Under the pieces are notes generated by a model that searched no databases, was not told the DNA's origin, and worked only from the letters and a program-made list of their open reading frames with translations. A stretch of DNA of 64,000 nucleotides from Fusibacter ferrireducens (lineage in GTDB: Bacteria; Bacillota; Clostridia; Peptostreptococcales; Acidaminobacteraceae). A program made the position numbers and the translations under genes. The DNA is taken from assembly GCF_015352425.1 (NCBI RefSeq), contig NZ_JADKNH010000006.1, positions 248,001 through 312,000 of the forward strand, read 5' to 3'. Below, piece after piece: positions 18,454 through 27,621 of this stretch; the first letter of the stretch is position 1; each line of letters opens with the position of its first letter.

Positions 18454-18960
18454 TCACCACCCATTTCGGTGAACTTTCTCAGGATCATATCGATCACTTG
18501 GGGCTTTTTTCTCATCAGGATGTCCCACTGCGATAAACCCCATGGGCTTAATATGCTCTGGTAGATTCAAAGTCTTTTCAAGTACTGCCATACGGTCTTC
18601 ATTTGGATAAACACCAATCCAACACGCGCCAAGTTCAAGTTCTTCTATGCGAATGAGCATATTTTGAATGGCTGCCGCACAGTCACCTATCCAGTATCCC
18701 TCATGTTCTTCCTTGTTTAAATCGCCACAGACCAATATCCCAAGACCTGCATGGATCAGCGGCATAGAAAAACGATGAACTTCTTTAAACGCATTTAAGA
18801 TATTCATATCATCCACAACGACAAACTCCCACAGTTGCGTATTTTTAGCGGTAGGCGAAGCAAATCCAGCCTTTAGAATCTCATCTAGCAATGCCTCAGA
18901 TAGTTTTTCACCTGTGAATTTGCGAATGCTTCTTCTTGTTAACGATGCACTATTTGCCAT
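18454..18960 (-). CDS. Nitroreductase-family flavoprotein
   Basis: A 168-residue FMN-dependent oxidoreductase. The N-terminal SLTRRSIRKFTGEKLS flavin-binding motif (about 5-20), ASPTAKNTQLWEFVVVDD (about 36-53) and LGACWIGVYPNED (about 115-127) are characteristic of the short clostridial nitroreductases. The reading frame is open for 26 more codons upstream, but AGAGAGG at correct spacing supports the ATG at 18960. Physiological substrate unknown. It stands between the glycyl-radical enzyme and its activase. Confidence 0.85.
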   Translation of the reverse strand: MANSASLTRRSIRKFTGEKLSEALLDEILKAGFASPTAKNTQLWEFVVVDDMNILNAFKEVHRFSMPLIHAGLGILVCGDLNKEEHEGYWIGDCAAAIQNMLIRIEELELGACWIGVYPNEDRMAVLEKTLNLPEHIKPMGFIAVGHPDEKKAPSDRYDPEKVHRNGW

Positions 18961-19084
18961 TTTAACCTCTCTTTCATCTAAACAGGATATCATTGTCCGC
19001 ATGTACATATAGTATGGTACTTTCTTATCTAATTGCATCTATTTATCTTTTCTTCATAGCCTATGTCACTTGACACGACATCCG

Positions 19085-20623
19085 TTAGTTCGACTCGTCT
19101 CTAACCTTGCGTTCATAGACTCTAGCATTGTCCACAGCACCTTTTCCAAGCACTACGGTATCTCTCAACACCATTTCACCACGACTTAATTTCTCAATCT
19201 CAGATTTTTTGACAAGATAACCTGTAATTCGGATGACATCTGCATCATCACCATAAAAAGAGATGTATCTCATGCCATTTTTAAATGCCCCATTGATGAG
19301 ATTGAGCACATACTCAGGATTTTTCGCTACGGTTTGATCGAATGTAAAAATATCACCTACGCCTGATGGGAAGTATTTATGAAACTTCTGTGCATTGAAG
19401 ATGTGTTCATAAATAGGCGGCTCTTCTCCAATTGGAATTCTAACACCTGGTGAAATACCTATATCGGTGTCAATACCCACTTGAGCATGTAGCAAGTAAT
19501 GCCCATTTGTAGCTTTTAAATGTGGATTATCGTATTTATTGACTTCTGCTTGTAGTATTTCCATAATTTGAAGTCCGAGCGCTTCCGCTTTTTCAGAGTG
19601 ACCAAATCTTTCACCTTCAGGCATAAAATGGTTCACTGCCTCTGCAAGCCCCACCATACCGAACATCGCCGTAAAGTTTTCATAATTTATAAGCCCCTCT
19701 TTTGACAAGAAATGATGTCCAAAGAAACCCACTTCTTCAACGATAAAGCGAATGCGTTCATCCATATATTGAATCATCTGAGCTACTACATCCGGTAAAA
19801 GCTCTTTTAAAAACACGTCTAAATCCGTGGTTTTCTCTGCAAGTCTTGAAAGCACAAGTCTCGCAAGCGTATACGAACCGCCCCCTATAGGTAAACCGTT
19901 ATAGCAACTCACAATGGCATAATTTTCGCCAAATTCTGATGCAAACATATCGTGATTCGCAAAACTAGGTTTCGCGGTGATCATGCTCGTCTTCACGGCG
20001 TCAATGGCAAATTCCACTGCCGTTTCAGCATTGTATTTTAAAGTGATGTTGGGAATAGAATCTTGAAGCTCACGTTCAGCCCTTAAAATCATATAACCTG
20101 TTTGCGTCGCCTTCGGTCCTATATTGGCATGACAAAATGAATCTGTAATCGTGCGATCGATATAGATCAAAAATCTCTTGATGGCTTCATATGCTGCTTC
20201 ATCTGAGACATAATTCGGATCGTCTTTTTCTAGCCCTATATAGGGTTCAAGCAGCAAATCGATGTTTCCAATGTAAACTGGAAAAGTCGTAATAGAAGGT
20301 ACATGTCTGTAGAGTATTTGCAAATTGTTAATCGCATCGTAAAGCGAATTTGCCGGCTCTAATTTTAGAAAAGCACTCCCCTGCTTCATGAATTTTTCAT
20401 AATCAGGCACAATATATCTCGGTCTGTAAGGTGCACCGCCTTCAAACAGATCGCAAATTATACCTGCATCTCTATAAGTTTTTATAACACTGGACATTTC
20501 TAAAACAGCCAATGCATTTTCAGCATGTTTTGCAAGCGTGTTCACTTTCATTTCGTATGTGAGAATGTCACTTGTGATCGTATCGTATATCTCTCTCTGC
20601 ATAGGTGTCATATTTTTTTGCAT
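19085..20623 (-). CDS. yjjI: YjjI-family glycyl radical enzyme
   Basis: A 512-residue member of the pyruvate-formate-lyase superfamily of unknown reaction. The likely radical glycine is in RITGYLV (about residue 468), 45 residues from the C-terminus, and a conserved cysteine sits in YAIVSCYNGLPIGGGSY (about residue 240), fitting the thiyl-radical position. The TGY motif recalls the RVxGY signature of the superfamily. The frame opens with an upstream GTG, but AAGAGG spacing favours the ATG at 20623. It should need the YjjW activase encoded downstream and strictly anaerobic conditions. Confidence 0.88.
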   Translation of the reverse strand: MQKNMTPMQREIYDTITSDILTYEMKVNTLAKHAENALAVLEMSSVIKTYRDAGIICDLFEGGAPYRPRYIVPDYEKFMKQGSAFLKLEPANSLYDAINNLQILYRHVPSITTFPVYIGNIDLLLEPYIGLEKDDPNYVSDEAAYEAIKRFLIYIDRTITDSFCHANIGPKATQTGYMILRAERELQDSIPNITLKYNAETAVEFAIDAVKTSMITAKPSFANHDMFASEFGENYAIVSCYNGLPIGGGSYTLARLVLSRLAEKTTDLDVFLKELLPDVVAQMIQYMDERIRFIVEEVGFFGHHFLSKEGLINYENFTAMFGMVGLAEAVNHFMPEGERFGHSEKAEALGLQIMEILQAEVNKYDNPHLKATNGHYLLHAQVGIDTDIGISPGVRIPIGEEPPIYEHIFNAQKFHKYFPSGVGDIFTFDQTVAKNPEYVLNLINGAFKNGMRYISFYGDDADVIRITGYLVKKSEIEKLSRGEMVLRDTVVLGKGAVDNARVYERKVRDESN

Positions 20624-20908
20624 TTTTTTCACCTCTTAACCCTTTAAGTCCTCATTTTTACAAGTTTTAAATCATATCATTGAAACGACCTTACTTTATA
20701 GATCGCAAAGGCCCTCACTTATATTATACTTCTAACGAAGCAATTTAACCACCTTTTACGCTTGGAAAATTTCATACGTTTTTGACATCATTTCATTAAG
20801 GTAATCCCTTTATGACGTTTTTAGCTCAAATTCTCAAATCTGCGTTCATATGCTTTTGAATAAAACGAGAAGCAAAAGAAGCATGAATCTCATATGCCAA
20901 CAAAACAC

Positions 20909-20953
20909 AAAAAACGCCTGCCAAAAGCAAAACTGCTCTTGTAGACGTTTTTT
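20909..20953 (-). terminator. Terminator behind the PspC gene
   Basis: Arms AAAAAACG and CGTTTTTT with a partly paired interior (CTG/GTAG) form a hairpin 11 bp behind the PspC stop. The A- and T-rich arms make it usable in both directions. The remainder of the gap 20624-20963 holds no other feature I can see. Confidence 0.6.
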
Positions 20954-20963
20954 AAACTTGAAC

Positions 20964-21221
20964 TCAATATCTATCACGGTCATCATATTCATCATCGTCA
21001 TCAACATACTCTTCAAAATAAACACTGTCCGGATCATACTCTGGCAAAATAATTGCCATGATAAAATATATGATCACTGGCGATCCTACTCCAAAAAATA
21101 TCGCTAATACCCAAATCAATCGAATAATAGATACATCCACTCCAAAATATTCTGACAACCCAGCACAGACGCCGGAAACATGACCTCTACTCTTAATCTT
21201 ACACAATTGCCTTCCAGCCAT
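20964..21221 (-). CDS. PspC-domain membrane protein
   Basis: An 85-residue phage-shock-protein C-type protein. The domain signature LCKIKSRGHVSGVCAGLSEYFGVDVSIIRLIWVL runs from about residue 6 (GVCAGLxxYFxxDxxxxRL core), followed by a membrane helix and a strongly acidic tail. Such proteins act in envelope-stress sensing. AGGAG in front of the ATG at 21221 rules out the longer frame. It stands alone behind metH. Confidence 0.85.
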   Translation of the reverse strand: MAGRQLCKIKSRGHVSGVCAGLSEYFGVDVSIIRLIWVLAIFFGVGSPVIIYFIMAIILPEYDPDSVYFEEYVDDDDEYDDRDRY

Positions 21222-21329
21222 ATCGTTCACTCCTAACTCTCTTTGAGATTTTTTCTTAAATAAATCATATTCCAAAAACCGTCTCAAATCAAGTGATTTA
21301 GTGTATTCTAACGTTTTTCTAACTAAACA

Positions 21330-23765
21330 CTAACTTTTTATATCGAAAAACGTATTGGCAATCCAAGCCGTCTCACGAGCATCTTTTGCATAAAAATCGG
21401 CATGAATCATTTTAGCATATTCAGGATTTAATACAGCGCCTCCCACACAGATTTTAATCTCGGCATCATGCGCTTTAAGTACTCTAATCGTTTTAGCCAT
21501 GCTCTCAACTGTGGAAGTCATGAGCGCACTGAGTCCTACAAACTTGACATCATGTTCTATACACGCTTTTAGAACAACCTCAGGCGGTACATCTTTACCC
21601 AAATCTATAACATCGTATCCATAATTTTGAAGGATCACTTTAACAATATTCTTGCCAATATCATGGACATCATGGTGTACTGTGGCCAAAACGATCTTAC
21701 CTCTGCTCAGAGAAGGGCCTTCTTCATTTTTGAGTTCTGATTTTAACCGCTCAAATGCCTGCTGAACGGTCTCTGCAGATTGTATCAACTGAGGTAAAAA
21801 GATCTTCCCACTCTCAAAAGATTGCCCCACTTCATTCAAAGTTGGAATGATAATTTGATCCACAATTTCCATAGGCTTTAGGGTTTCTAAAAGCAATTCC
21901 GTATTCTGAACGGCTAAATCCTTTAACCCATTTAAAATCACTTGTTTTAGATCAAGTGTACTCGACTTTGGTTTTGGATTTGGATTGTTCGTAGGAACAA
22001 CTTTGGAATGCTTTTCAATGTAGATCTCAGACCTCACATCATTGTTCACAAGGACATTATAGGCATCTATTGCAGCCATCATCTCCTCATTCCCAGGATT
22101 TAAAATAGGAGCATCTAAACCGCTAAACAACGCCATCGTCAAGAAAGTTTTATTGATCAATTCTCTCTTAGGCAATCCAAAGGAGACATTGCTGACACCC
22201 AATACGGTTTTAACGCCTAATTTGCGTTTTACAAGCTGAATTGCCTTTAATGTTTCTATGACATCTTCTTGTTGAGCTGATGCAGTCAGCGCCAAACAAT
22301 CTATGAGTACGTTTTCCCTTGGTATACCCATAGATTCAGCACGATGGACAATTTTTTCAGCAATTGCAAAACGATCTTCGGCTTTGCTCGGAATGCCTTC
22401 ATCGTCTAGAGTTAATCCAAGCACACAGGCGCCATATCTCTTTACGATAGGCAATATCGCATCTAAACTATCTTCCTTCCCACTGACTGAGTTAATCAGG
22501 GGCTTGCCATTATAAGATCTGGCTGCCGCTTCAATGCAGGCCACGCTGGAAGAATCGATCTGAATCGGCACATCCAAAATAGCTTGAATTTCTTTTATGA
22601 ACTCAGGCATCAACTTGGCTTCATCCAATTCTGGAAGGCCAATATTTAAATCTAAGATGGACGCACCTTGCTCAACTTGGCTGATGGCCTCTCTTAAAAT
22701 GTAATCCTTTTCTCCATTTCGAAGCGCTTCTTTTAAGCGCTTTTTACCCGTTGGATTTAGACGTTCACCAATGACCACGGGATTATCGCCCAAAGTAACC
22801 GTTTTTGCAAAAGAAGATACTTTGGTGACACTTTTGCGCTCACGTTTTACGCGTTCAGGTGCATTTGCCACAATATCTGTAAGCGTTGCAATATAAGAAT
22901 CATCTGTCCCACAACAACCACCAATTATGGTAACGCCTTTAGCCACAATCGTCTTCATAATCTCTGCATATTTATTCGCATTTGTATCATAAACCGTGAT
23001 CTCATCAATCTGTTTTGGAAGTCCTGCATTGGGCTGAATCACAATAGGTTTATGAGTTAATGACAGCACGCGATCAATTAGAGGTAGCATCTCCGCAGGC
23101 CCAAACGAGCAGTTAAATCCAAGTGCATCCACTTCTAATGCTTCCAGCAAAGTGACCATGGATGCCACATCGGTACCTGTAAAAGTTCTGCCCGTTTGTT
23201 CAAATGACATGGTTGCAATAATTGGTAGCTTCGAATGCTCTTTACAAGCTAAAATCGCACACTTTAACTCCAACAAATCGGTTTGCGTTTCTATAATAAA
23301 GAGATCACAACCGGCCTCAACACCTGCAATAACTTGTTCTTTATAGATTTCATAGGCTTCATCAAACGGTAAAGTGCCCATGGGTTCCAATAACTGACCA
23401 ATCGGTCCAAGATCCAGTGCTACATATTTGGGATTAGCCGTTTGTTCCGATTTAGAACACCCCTGATGCTTTTCATGAAAAGTGTCAATGGCTTTATGCG
23501 CAAGTGAAACCGCCTGCCAAACAACCTCTGACACTGTTTTACCACTGTTCTTTAACTTGAGGCGATTAGCTCCAAAAGTATTTGTGGAAATAATATCTGC
23601 ACCGGCTTCTAAGTATTTCATATGAATATCCTCAACCAGTTCAGCCCTTGTAAAATTTAACATTTCCGGCAGTTCACCCAATTTGAGACCACTTTTCTGA
23701 AGATAAGTTCCCATTGCACCGTCAATGATTAAATACCCTTTTTCAATTTTATGCTTTAAACTCAT
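21330..23765 (-). CDS. metH: Cobalamin-dependent methionine synthase, without activation domain
   Basis: An 811-residue enzyme transferring the methyl group of methyl-THF via cobalamin to homocysteine. Domains in order are the homocysteine/zinc domain (about 1-300; GFNCSFGP and GGCCGTD cysteines), the pterin-binding domain (about 325-590; VIGERLNPTGKK), the cobalamin cap (about 610-690) and the B12-binding domain with HDVHDIGKN (the DxHxxG motif, about 705). The usual C-terminal SAM-dependent reactivation domain is absent and is encoded by the gene just upstream. The start codon overlaps that gene's stop (TAATG). GTGGGGG site before ATG. Confidence 0.95.
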   Translation of the reverse strand: MSLKHKIEKGYLIIDGAMGTYLQKSGLKLGELPEMLNFTRAELVEDIHMKYLEAGADIISTNTFGANRLKLKNSGKTVSEVVWQAVSLAHKAIDTFHEKHQGCSKSEQTANPKYVALDLGPIGQLLEPMGTLPFDEAYEIYKEQVIAGVEAGCDLFIIETQTDLLELKCAILACKEHSKLPIIATMSFEQTGRTFTGTDVASMVTLLEALEVDALGFNCSFGPAEMLPLIDRVLSLTHKPIVIQPNAGLPKQIDEITVYDTNANKYAEIMKTIVAKGVTIIGGCCGTDDSYIATLTDIVANAPERVKRERKSVTKVSSFAKTVTLGDNPVVIGERLNPTGKKRLKEALRNGEKDYILREAISQVEQGASILDLNIGLPELDEAKLMPEFIKEIQAILDVPIQIDSSSVACIEAAARSYNGKPLINSVSGKEDSLDAILPIVKRYGACVLGLTLDDEGIPSKAEDRFAIAEKIVHRAESMGIPRENVLIDCLALTASAQQEDVIETLKAIQLVKRKLGVKTVLGVSNVSFGLPKRELINKTFLTMALFSGLDAPILNPGNEEMMAAIDAYNVLVNNDVRSEIYIEKHSKVVPTNNPNPKPKSSTLDLKQVILNGLKDLAVQNTELLLETLKPMEIVDQIIIPTLNEVGQSFESGKIFLPQLIQSAETVQQAFERLKSELKNEEGPSLSRGKIVLATVHHDVHDIGKNIVKVILQNYGYDVIDLGKDVPPEVVLKACIEHDVKFVGLSALMTSTVESMAKTIRVLKAHDAEIKICVGGAVLNPEYAKMIHADFYAKDARETAWIANTFFDIKS

Positions 23766-24499
23766 TATCTTTCCCCCACTCGATATTGACATGATTTCAG
23801 CTTACACTGGAAACACTTGTGTTCGCAAATAAGTGTTGCCTCTTTAAAAGGCATCTTAGAAGTGCCCAGAATAAAAACGACTGATTTTTGCGGTTGCATT
23901 AAAAAATGCTCACTCACATGTATTCCAGTTTTCTTTGTCATTTGAATCAAATCTGAAAACGTACTCAATGTACTGAGCTCTAAATCGCCATATCCCGGAC
24001 TATATCTATTGGTATGGTATAAACGGTCATCTAGACGAAGGTCCTGTTCGACAAGTCTATCTTGTATATAATCACAGCATGCTTCTATGACAACAGAGGC
24101 ACAGGCATCAAAGATCACACCTTTAGTGGCATCAGAATTCATATAGTATTGAATTTTTCTATCTAGAAAAAGACCCAGCGTAACGCCCACCACATGAATC
24201 TGATGCGACTGCCCTAGTAATCTCATGAGATCTTTAGATTTAAAAGATTGATCAGCTTGAGCGATTATTTTGATTTCATCTTTTTCCAAATCTCTTTCAA
24301 TATCAAACTTTTGACTCGCATAAATGGGTTTTGAATACTGAAGGCATTCGCTTAAAACATCATCAATCATGTTAAGCCAATATTCTGATCTCGAAGATGT
24401 CTCGGAACGATCATTGAGATACCTAAAAATTTCCTTTTTGTTGACATACGCTTTTATACGTTCGACTTCAAGAATCCCTTCCAAATTATTTTGATTCAC
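23765..24499 (-). CDS. Separate methionine synthase reactivation-domain protein
   Basis: A 244-residue protein matching the MetH activation domain, which binds SAM and reductively re-methylates inactive cob(II)alamin. The diagnostic RYSPGYGDLELS segment (about 165-176) is intact. It ends with a cysteine cluster (CEHKCFQCKLKSC), unusual for the domain and possibly a metal or Fe-S site. The product probably docks with the truncated MetH encoded downstream, with which it is translationally coupled (TAATG). A GTG at 24499 with AAGG upstream is chosen over an earlier GTG. Confidence 0.85.
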   Translation of the reverse strand: MNQNNLEGILEVERIKAYVNKKEIFRYLNDRSETSSRSEYWLNMIDDVLSECLQYSKPIYASQKFDIERDLEKDEIKIIAQADQSFKSKDLMRLLGQSHQIHVVGVTLGLFLDRKIQYYMNSDATKGVIFDACASVVIEACCDYIQDRLVEQDLRLDDRLYHTNRYSPGYGDLELSTLSTFSDLIQMTKKTGIHVSEHFLMQPQKSVVFILGTSKMPFKEATLICEHKCFQCKLKSCQYRVGER

Positions 24500-24531
24500 G
24501 CATACCACCTTCTCATAAAGTCCGATTTTGT

Positions 24532-25419
24532 TTACTGTCCACTCGATCTCAAAACGGATACGATGTTTTCAATATTGCTTACAAGTTTCTTGGCCACCTC
24601 TGGCTTATTCATAACATAGAGATGGACACCATCCACACCTGTGGAAAGCAGATCTATAAGTTGCTCAGAAGCATATGCAATTCCAGCGTCTTGAAGTGCT
24701 TTGGGATTATGCTCGTACCTTGCTAATATTTTTTTAAATTTATCCGGCAGTGTTGCACCACTTAATTCTACCATTCTTTCAATCTGTTTTCTATTTAAAA
24801 CGGGCATTATACCTGCTGTTATTGGAATATCAATATCTAAACTTCTAGCTTCATTTCTAAAATCATAAAACTTTTCATTGTCAAAGAAAAGCTGTGTCAC
24901 CAGAAAATCCGCGCCTTTTGAAACTTTATGCTTGAGATTGATCAAATCCACAGTTCTGCTTCTGGCCTCCACGTGACCTTCTGGATAGCATGCAGCGCCG
25001 ATGCAAAAGGGTCTTGTATCATGAATGTACTCGATGAGATCTGAGGCGTATTTAAAAGCTCTCGAATTGGCTTCATGGCTCACATTTAAATCCCCTCTAA
25101 GGGCTAAGATATTTTCAATATCATGCTGTTCATACTTATCAAAGATATCATCGAGGTCCTTTTTAGAGGACGAAACACACGTAAGATGCGCCAAGGACTC
25201 TATTTTATATTTCTGTTTAATCATCGATGCCATTAATAAGGTATCATCACTTCTTTCTGTTCCAGCAGCACCATATGTCACACTGATATAGTCTGGATTC
25301 AGTTTAGCGAGTTCGTCTATCGTCTTATAGACCGTGTTCACGTCCCCATCACGTTTTGGAGGAAATATTTCAAACGAGATGACAGGTTTTTTTTGTTCAA
25401 ATATCTGATTTATTTTCAT
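24532..25419 (-). CDS. metF: 5,10-methylenetetrahydrofolate reductase
   Basis: A 295-residue FAD-linked TIM-barrel enzyme that makes the methyl-THF used by MetH. The catalytic Glu is in SFEIFPPK (about 15-22), followed by YISVTYGAAGT (about 44-54), ILALRGDL, GAACYPEGH and FLVTQLFFD. Full length. It lies between the UPF0280 gene (19 bp) and the MetH reactivation gene (32 bp) in one operon. Confidence 0.96.
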   Translation of the reverse strand: MKINQIFEQKKPVISFEIFPPKRDGDVNTVYKTIDELAKLNPDYISVTYGAAGTERSDDTLLMASMIKQKYKIESLAHLTCVSSSKKDLDDIFDKYEQHDIENILALRGDLNVSHEANSRAFKYASDLIEYIHDTRPFCIGAACYPEGHVEARSRTVDLINLKHKVSKGADFLVTQLFFDNEKFYDFRNEARSLDIDIPITAGIMPVLNRKQIERMVELSGATLPDKFKKILARYEHNPKALQDAGIAYASEQLIDLLSTGVDGVHLYVMNKPEVAKKLVSNIENIVSVLRSSGQ

Positions 25420-25438
25420 AAATTCTCTCCTAATCTAA

Positions 25439-26155
25439 TTAGCATAATTCTATTTTGCCCCAAAGGCCTATTTGATCATCCACAATGATCACAACGCCTA
25501 AAACACCTTCGATTGCTCTTGCAAATTCAATGCCCTCAGCAATATGTTCTTTCGTTTGGATTCTGTTGCCTGTTGCTGTTGCCACTGCATCTGCAAGCAA
25601 TACATCTTCAGAAATAATTACCACTGCATCTGCGTTGCCAAAACTCAGCGAATGACCGATCTTACCGGCTGAAGTGCATATGCCAATGCCTTCTGGACAA
25701 GGCGGCAGTTTTAAAGATAGTTTATTTGAAAAAGGCGAATTTCCAGCAAAAATTCTAATTTTTTTTTCTGTAAAACTCTTCAAAAAAATATCGCCACCGT
25801 TTTCAATCATCACTTCACGACAGGATTCAAGCAACTTCTTGCCCACATAATAGGAAATGCCCCCAGCAACTGTTGCCATCGGTCCAACACCTGCCTTTTC
25901 AGATGCTTGATGCATGTGCCGAATCAAAGTCGAAGCCGTTTTTAAACACACTTGTGGTTCTAAACCCCCTATGAATCCAGGTTTTAATTGTGCATACTGC
26001 TCAATCTCTTTTCTATAATATGTCGTCCATCTATAAGCCTCCTCGGAAAGCATTTGATCTGTATAGATCATAAGATCCGATTCAAAAATGGTCACTGTGT
26101 AGGCAAATAATCCTCTTGCATTCATTTCCTGTCGATAGACACGTTCTTGATACAT
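25439..26155 (-). CDS. UPF0280 (COG2122) family protein
   Basis: A 238-residue ApbE-like protein of unknown biochemistry. Seen are GGLEPQVC, GPMATVAGGISYYVGKKLLE (about 92-111), the ENGGDIFL motif (about 118-125) and GICTSAGKIGHSLSFGNADAVVI (start about 155). In methanogens and several anaerobes this family is encoded with HcyBio (COG1900) proteins and ferredoxins, and the same three genes are adjacent here. That supports a role in sulfide-dependent homocysteine formation, perhaps in flavin or redox maintenance; this last point is inference. Confidence 0.8.
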   Translation of the reverse strand: MYQERVYRQEMNARGLFAYTVTIFESDLMIYTDQMLSEEAYRWTTYYRKEIEQYAQLKPGFIGGLEPQVCLKTASTLIRHMHQASEKAGVGPMATVAGGISYYVGKKLLESCREVMIENGGDIFLKSFTEKKIRIFAGNSPFSNKLSLKLPPCPEGIGICTSAGKIGHSLSFGNADAVVIISEDVLLADAVATATGNRIQTKEHIAEGIEFARAIEGVLGVVIIVDDQIGLWGKIELC

Positions 26156-26196
26156 GCTAGACCTCTTTTTCTATTGTCAAGTGTTAAACTTACGAC

Positions 26197-26367
26197 TCAA
26201 CTCAGCGCTCTCGTTGGACATCCAGCAACACAGGCCTTACAGTTTACACAGAGTGCTTCCGACACTTTTAAAATCCATTCTTCATTGAGTTTAAGTGCAT
26301 TATAGTCACATAATCCTGTGCAAACACCACAGTTGATACACTTCTCTTCTTTTAAATTAATACACAT
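26197..26367 (-). CDS. Short 2x[4Fe-4S] ferredoxin
   Basis: A 56-residue protein missed by length cut-offs. Two complete cluster motifs are present, CINCGVCTGLC (residues 10-20) and CVNCKACVAGCP (40-51), the typical CxxCxxCxxxC pattern. Ribosome site GGAGGG lies 6-7 nt before ATG. It sits between the HcyBio and UPF0280 genes (76 and 41 bp), and likely supplies electrons or the sulfur-carrying cluster for homocysteine formation from aspartate semialdehyde and sulfide, as proposed for the methanogen system. Confidence 0.88.
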   Translation of the reverse strand: MCINLKEEKCINCGVCTGLCDYNALKLNEEWILKVSEALCVNCKACVAGCPTRALS

Positions 26368-26443
26368 ATATGTCCCTCCAAACCATCATTTTTTTTGCAT
26401 TTTCATGAGCCTGCTCTATAAGCCGTTTGGACCTCAAGTACAA

Positions 26444-27595
26444 CTACTTGATTTTAAGGCCTTTAACAATACCAGTTGTCGGCAACATTTCAACAGGTTT
26501 TTGAAGATAAAACGCGCCCTTTTGAATTTGAGATTTTAAAAGTGCTGCAATTTCTCTTGATTTCTTCAGTGACGTTATTGATGCTGTTTTGACCATCTTG
26601 CCGTTTATTTGAATTTTGCCGCTTCTAAGCTCTTCGTAGTTTACACTTCTAACGACTGCTTTATTGCCATCTGCCAGACCATAATCCACAACATTTGTCG
26701 TGATGTCCTCATTGGTGATCCCTACCGACTTCATCATATCTTCGTCTAAAATTGGAATTGGAATCCCTATACCAAGGAAGAGTGAGACACCGTAACCTTC
26801 AAAGACAGCAGGGCTGATATATTGAGTATCCATGTCTTTTAAATCACCTATTACAGCCAATGTACCTGCTGGCTTTATAGGTACACCATTTTCATCGCGC
26901 TCTGCACTAGAATTGAACTGAGTCCCTCTCCAAGACACATAGCCCTGAGCACCTGCGAGAAAAATTCGGGTTCCAATGCCAATGGTCCTGTAGGTTGGAT
27001 CATTCAGAAGCGGACTCAATGCGCCTGAAGTACAGTAAGTCACATTGCCATATTCGGGTTTTAAAACACCCATGTATGTTTTCACCATTTGGTTCGACGA
27101 ATTCGTTGCCGCGTTATAATTTTGATAAGCGTTTCTCGGATTAAATAAATAGGCCTCATTGAGGTCATCTAGTGTGATCTCCGTTTTAATCTCTTTTCTT
27201 GGGTAACAATCAGAGGGATTTGCAGTGGCCTCCAAAGTAACAGGCTTGCCATCGATTAGGTCACAAATCACATGTGCGCCCCCGTATTCATAACCTCTGT
27301 CTTTTGACCACTCCGTTGCGCCAATATACGTATCCACAGCTGCAATGCCTGAATAAGACTCCACTTGATTTAAATAGGTCTTCTGCATTCTTATTGGCGG
27401 TGAAGCATGTCCAAAGTTTAAAAAAGCGCCACTTGAGCACATAGGTCCAAAGGTAGCTGTGGTGACCACGTCCACATATTCTGCCGCTTCTTTTGTGCCT
27501 TTTTCGCGGATAATATCAATTACTTCTTCAGCCGTAACCACAACGGCTTCACCGTTCTTTATTTTTTCATTGATTTGCTCATACGTTTTTGCCAT
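26444..27595 (-). CDS. Homocysteine biosynthesis protein (HcyBio, DUF39/COG1900)
   Basis: A 383-residue protein of the family shown in methanogens to be required for making homocysteine from aspartate semialdehyde and sulfide without O-acylhomoserine. Conserved landmarks are the FGPMCSSGAFLNFGH cysteine segment (about 49-63), NPSDCYPRKE (about 126-135), VTYCTSGALSPLLNDP and GTRIFLAGAQGYVSWRGTQ. It lacks C-terminal CBS domains. Two ATGs are possible; the ATG at 27595 is chosen because AAAGG directly abuts the earlier one. A SAM-I riboswitch with terminator precedes it, which ties it firmly to methionine metabolism. Confidence 0.9.
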   Translation of the reverse strand: MAKTYEQINEKIKNGEAVVVTAEEVIDIIREKGTKEAAEYVDVVTTATFGPMCSSGAFLNFGHASPPIRMQKTYLNQVESYSGIAAVDTYIGATEWSKDRGYEYGGAHVICDLIDGKPVTLEATANPSDCYPRKEIKTEITLDDLNEAYLFNPRNAYQNYNAATNSSNQMVKTYMGVLKPEYGNVTYCTSGALSPLLNDPTYRTIGIGTRIFLAGAQGYVSWRGTQFNSSAERDENGVPIKPAGTLAVIGDLKDMDTQYISPAVFEGYGVSLFLGIGIPIPILDEDMMKSVGITNEDITTNVVDYGLADGNKAVVRSVNYEELRSGKIQINGKMVKTASITSLKKSREIAALLKSQIQKGAFYLQKPVEMLPTTGIVKGLKIK

Positions 27596-27621
27596 TATTT
27601 GTGCCATCCTTTACTTGTTAT

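Noticed and set aside
18306-18515. 69-codon frame between nitroreductase and yjjW.
   Set aside because: It overlaps the 3' end of the nitroreductase gene in another frame and crosses its terminator hairpin.
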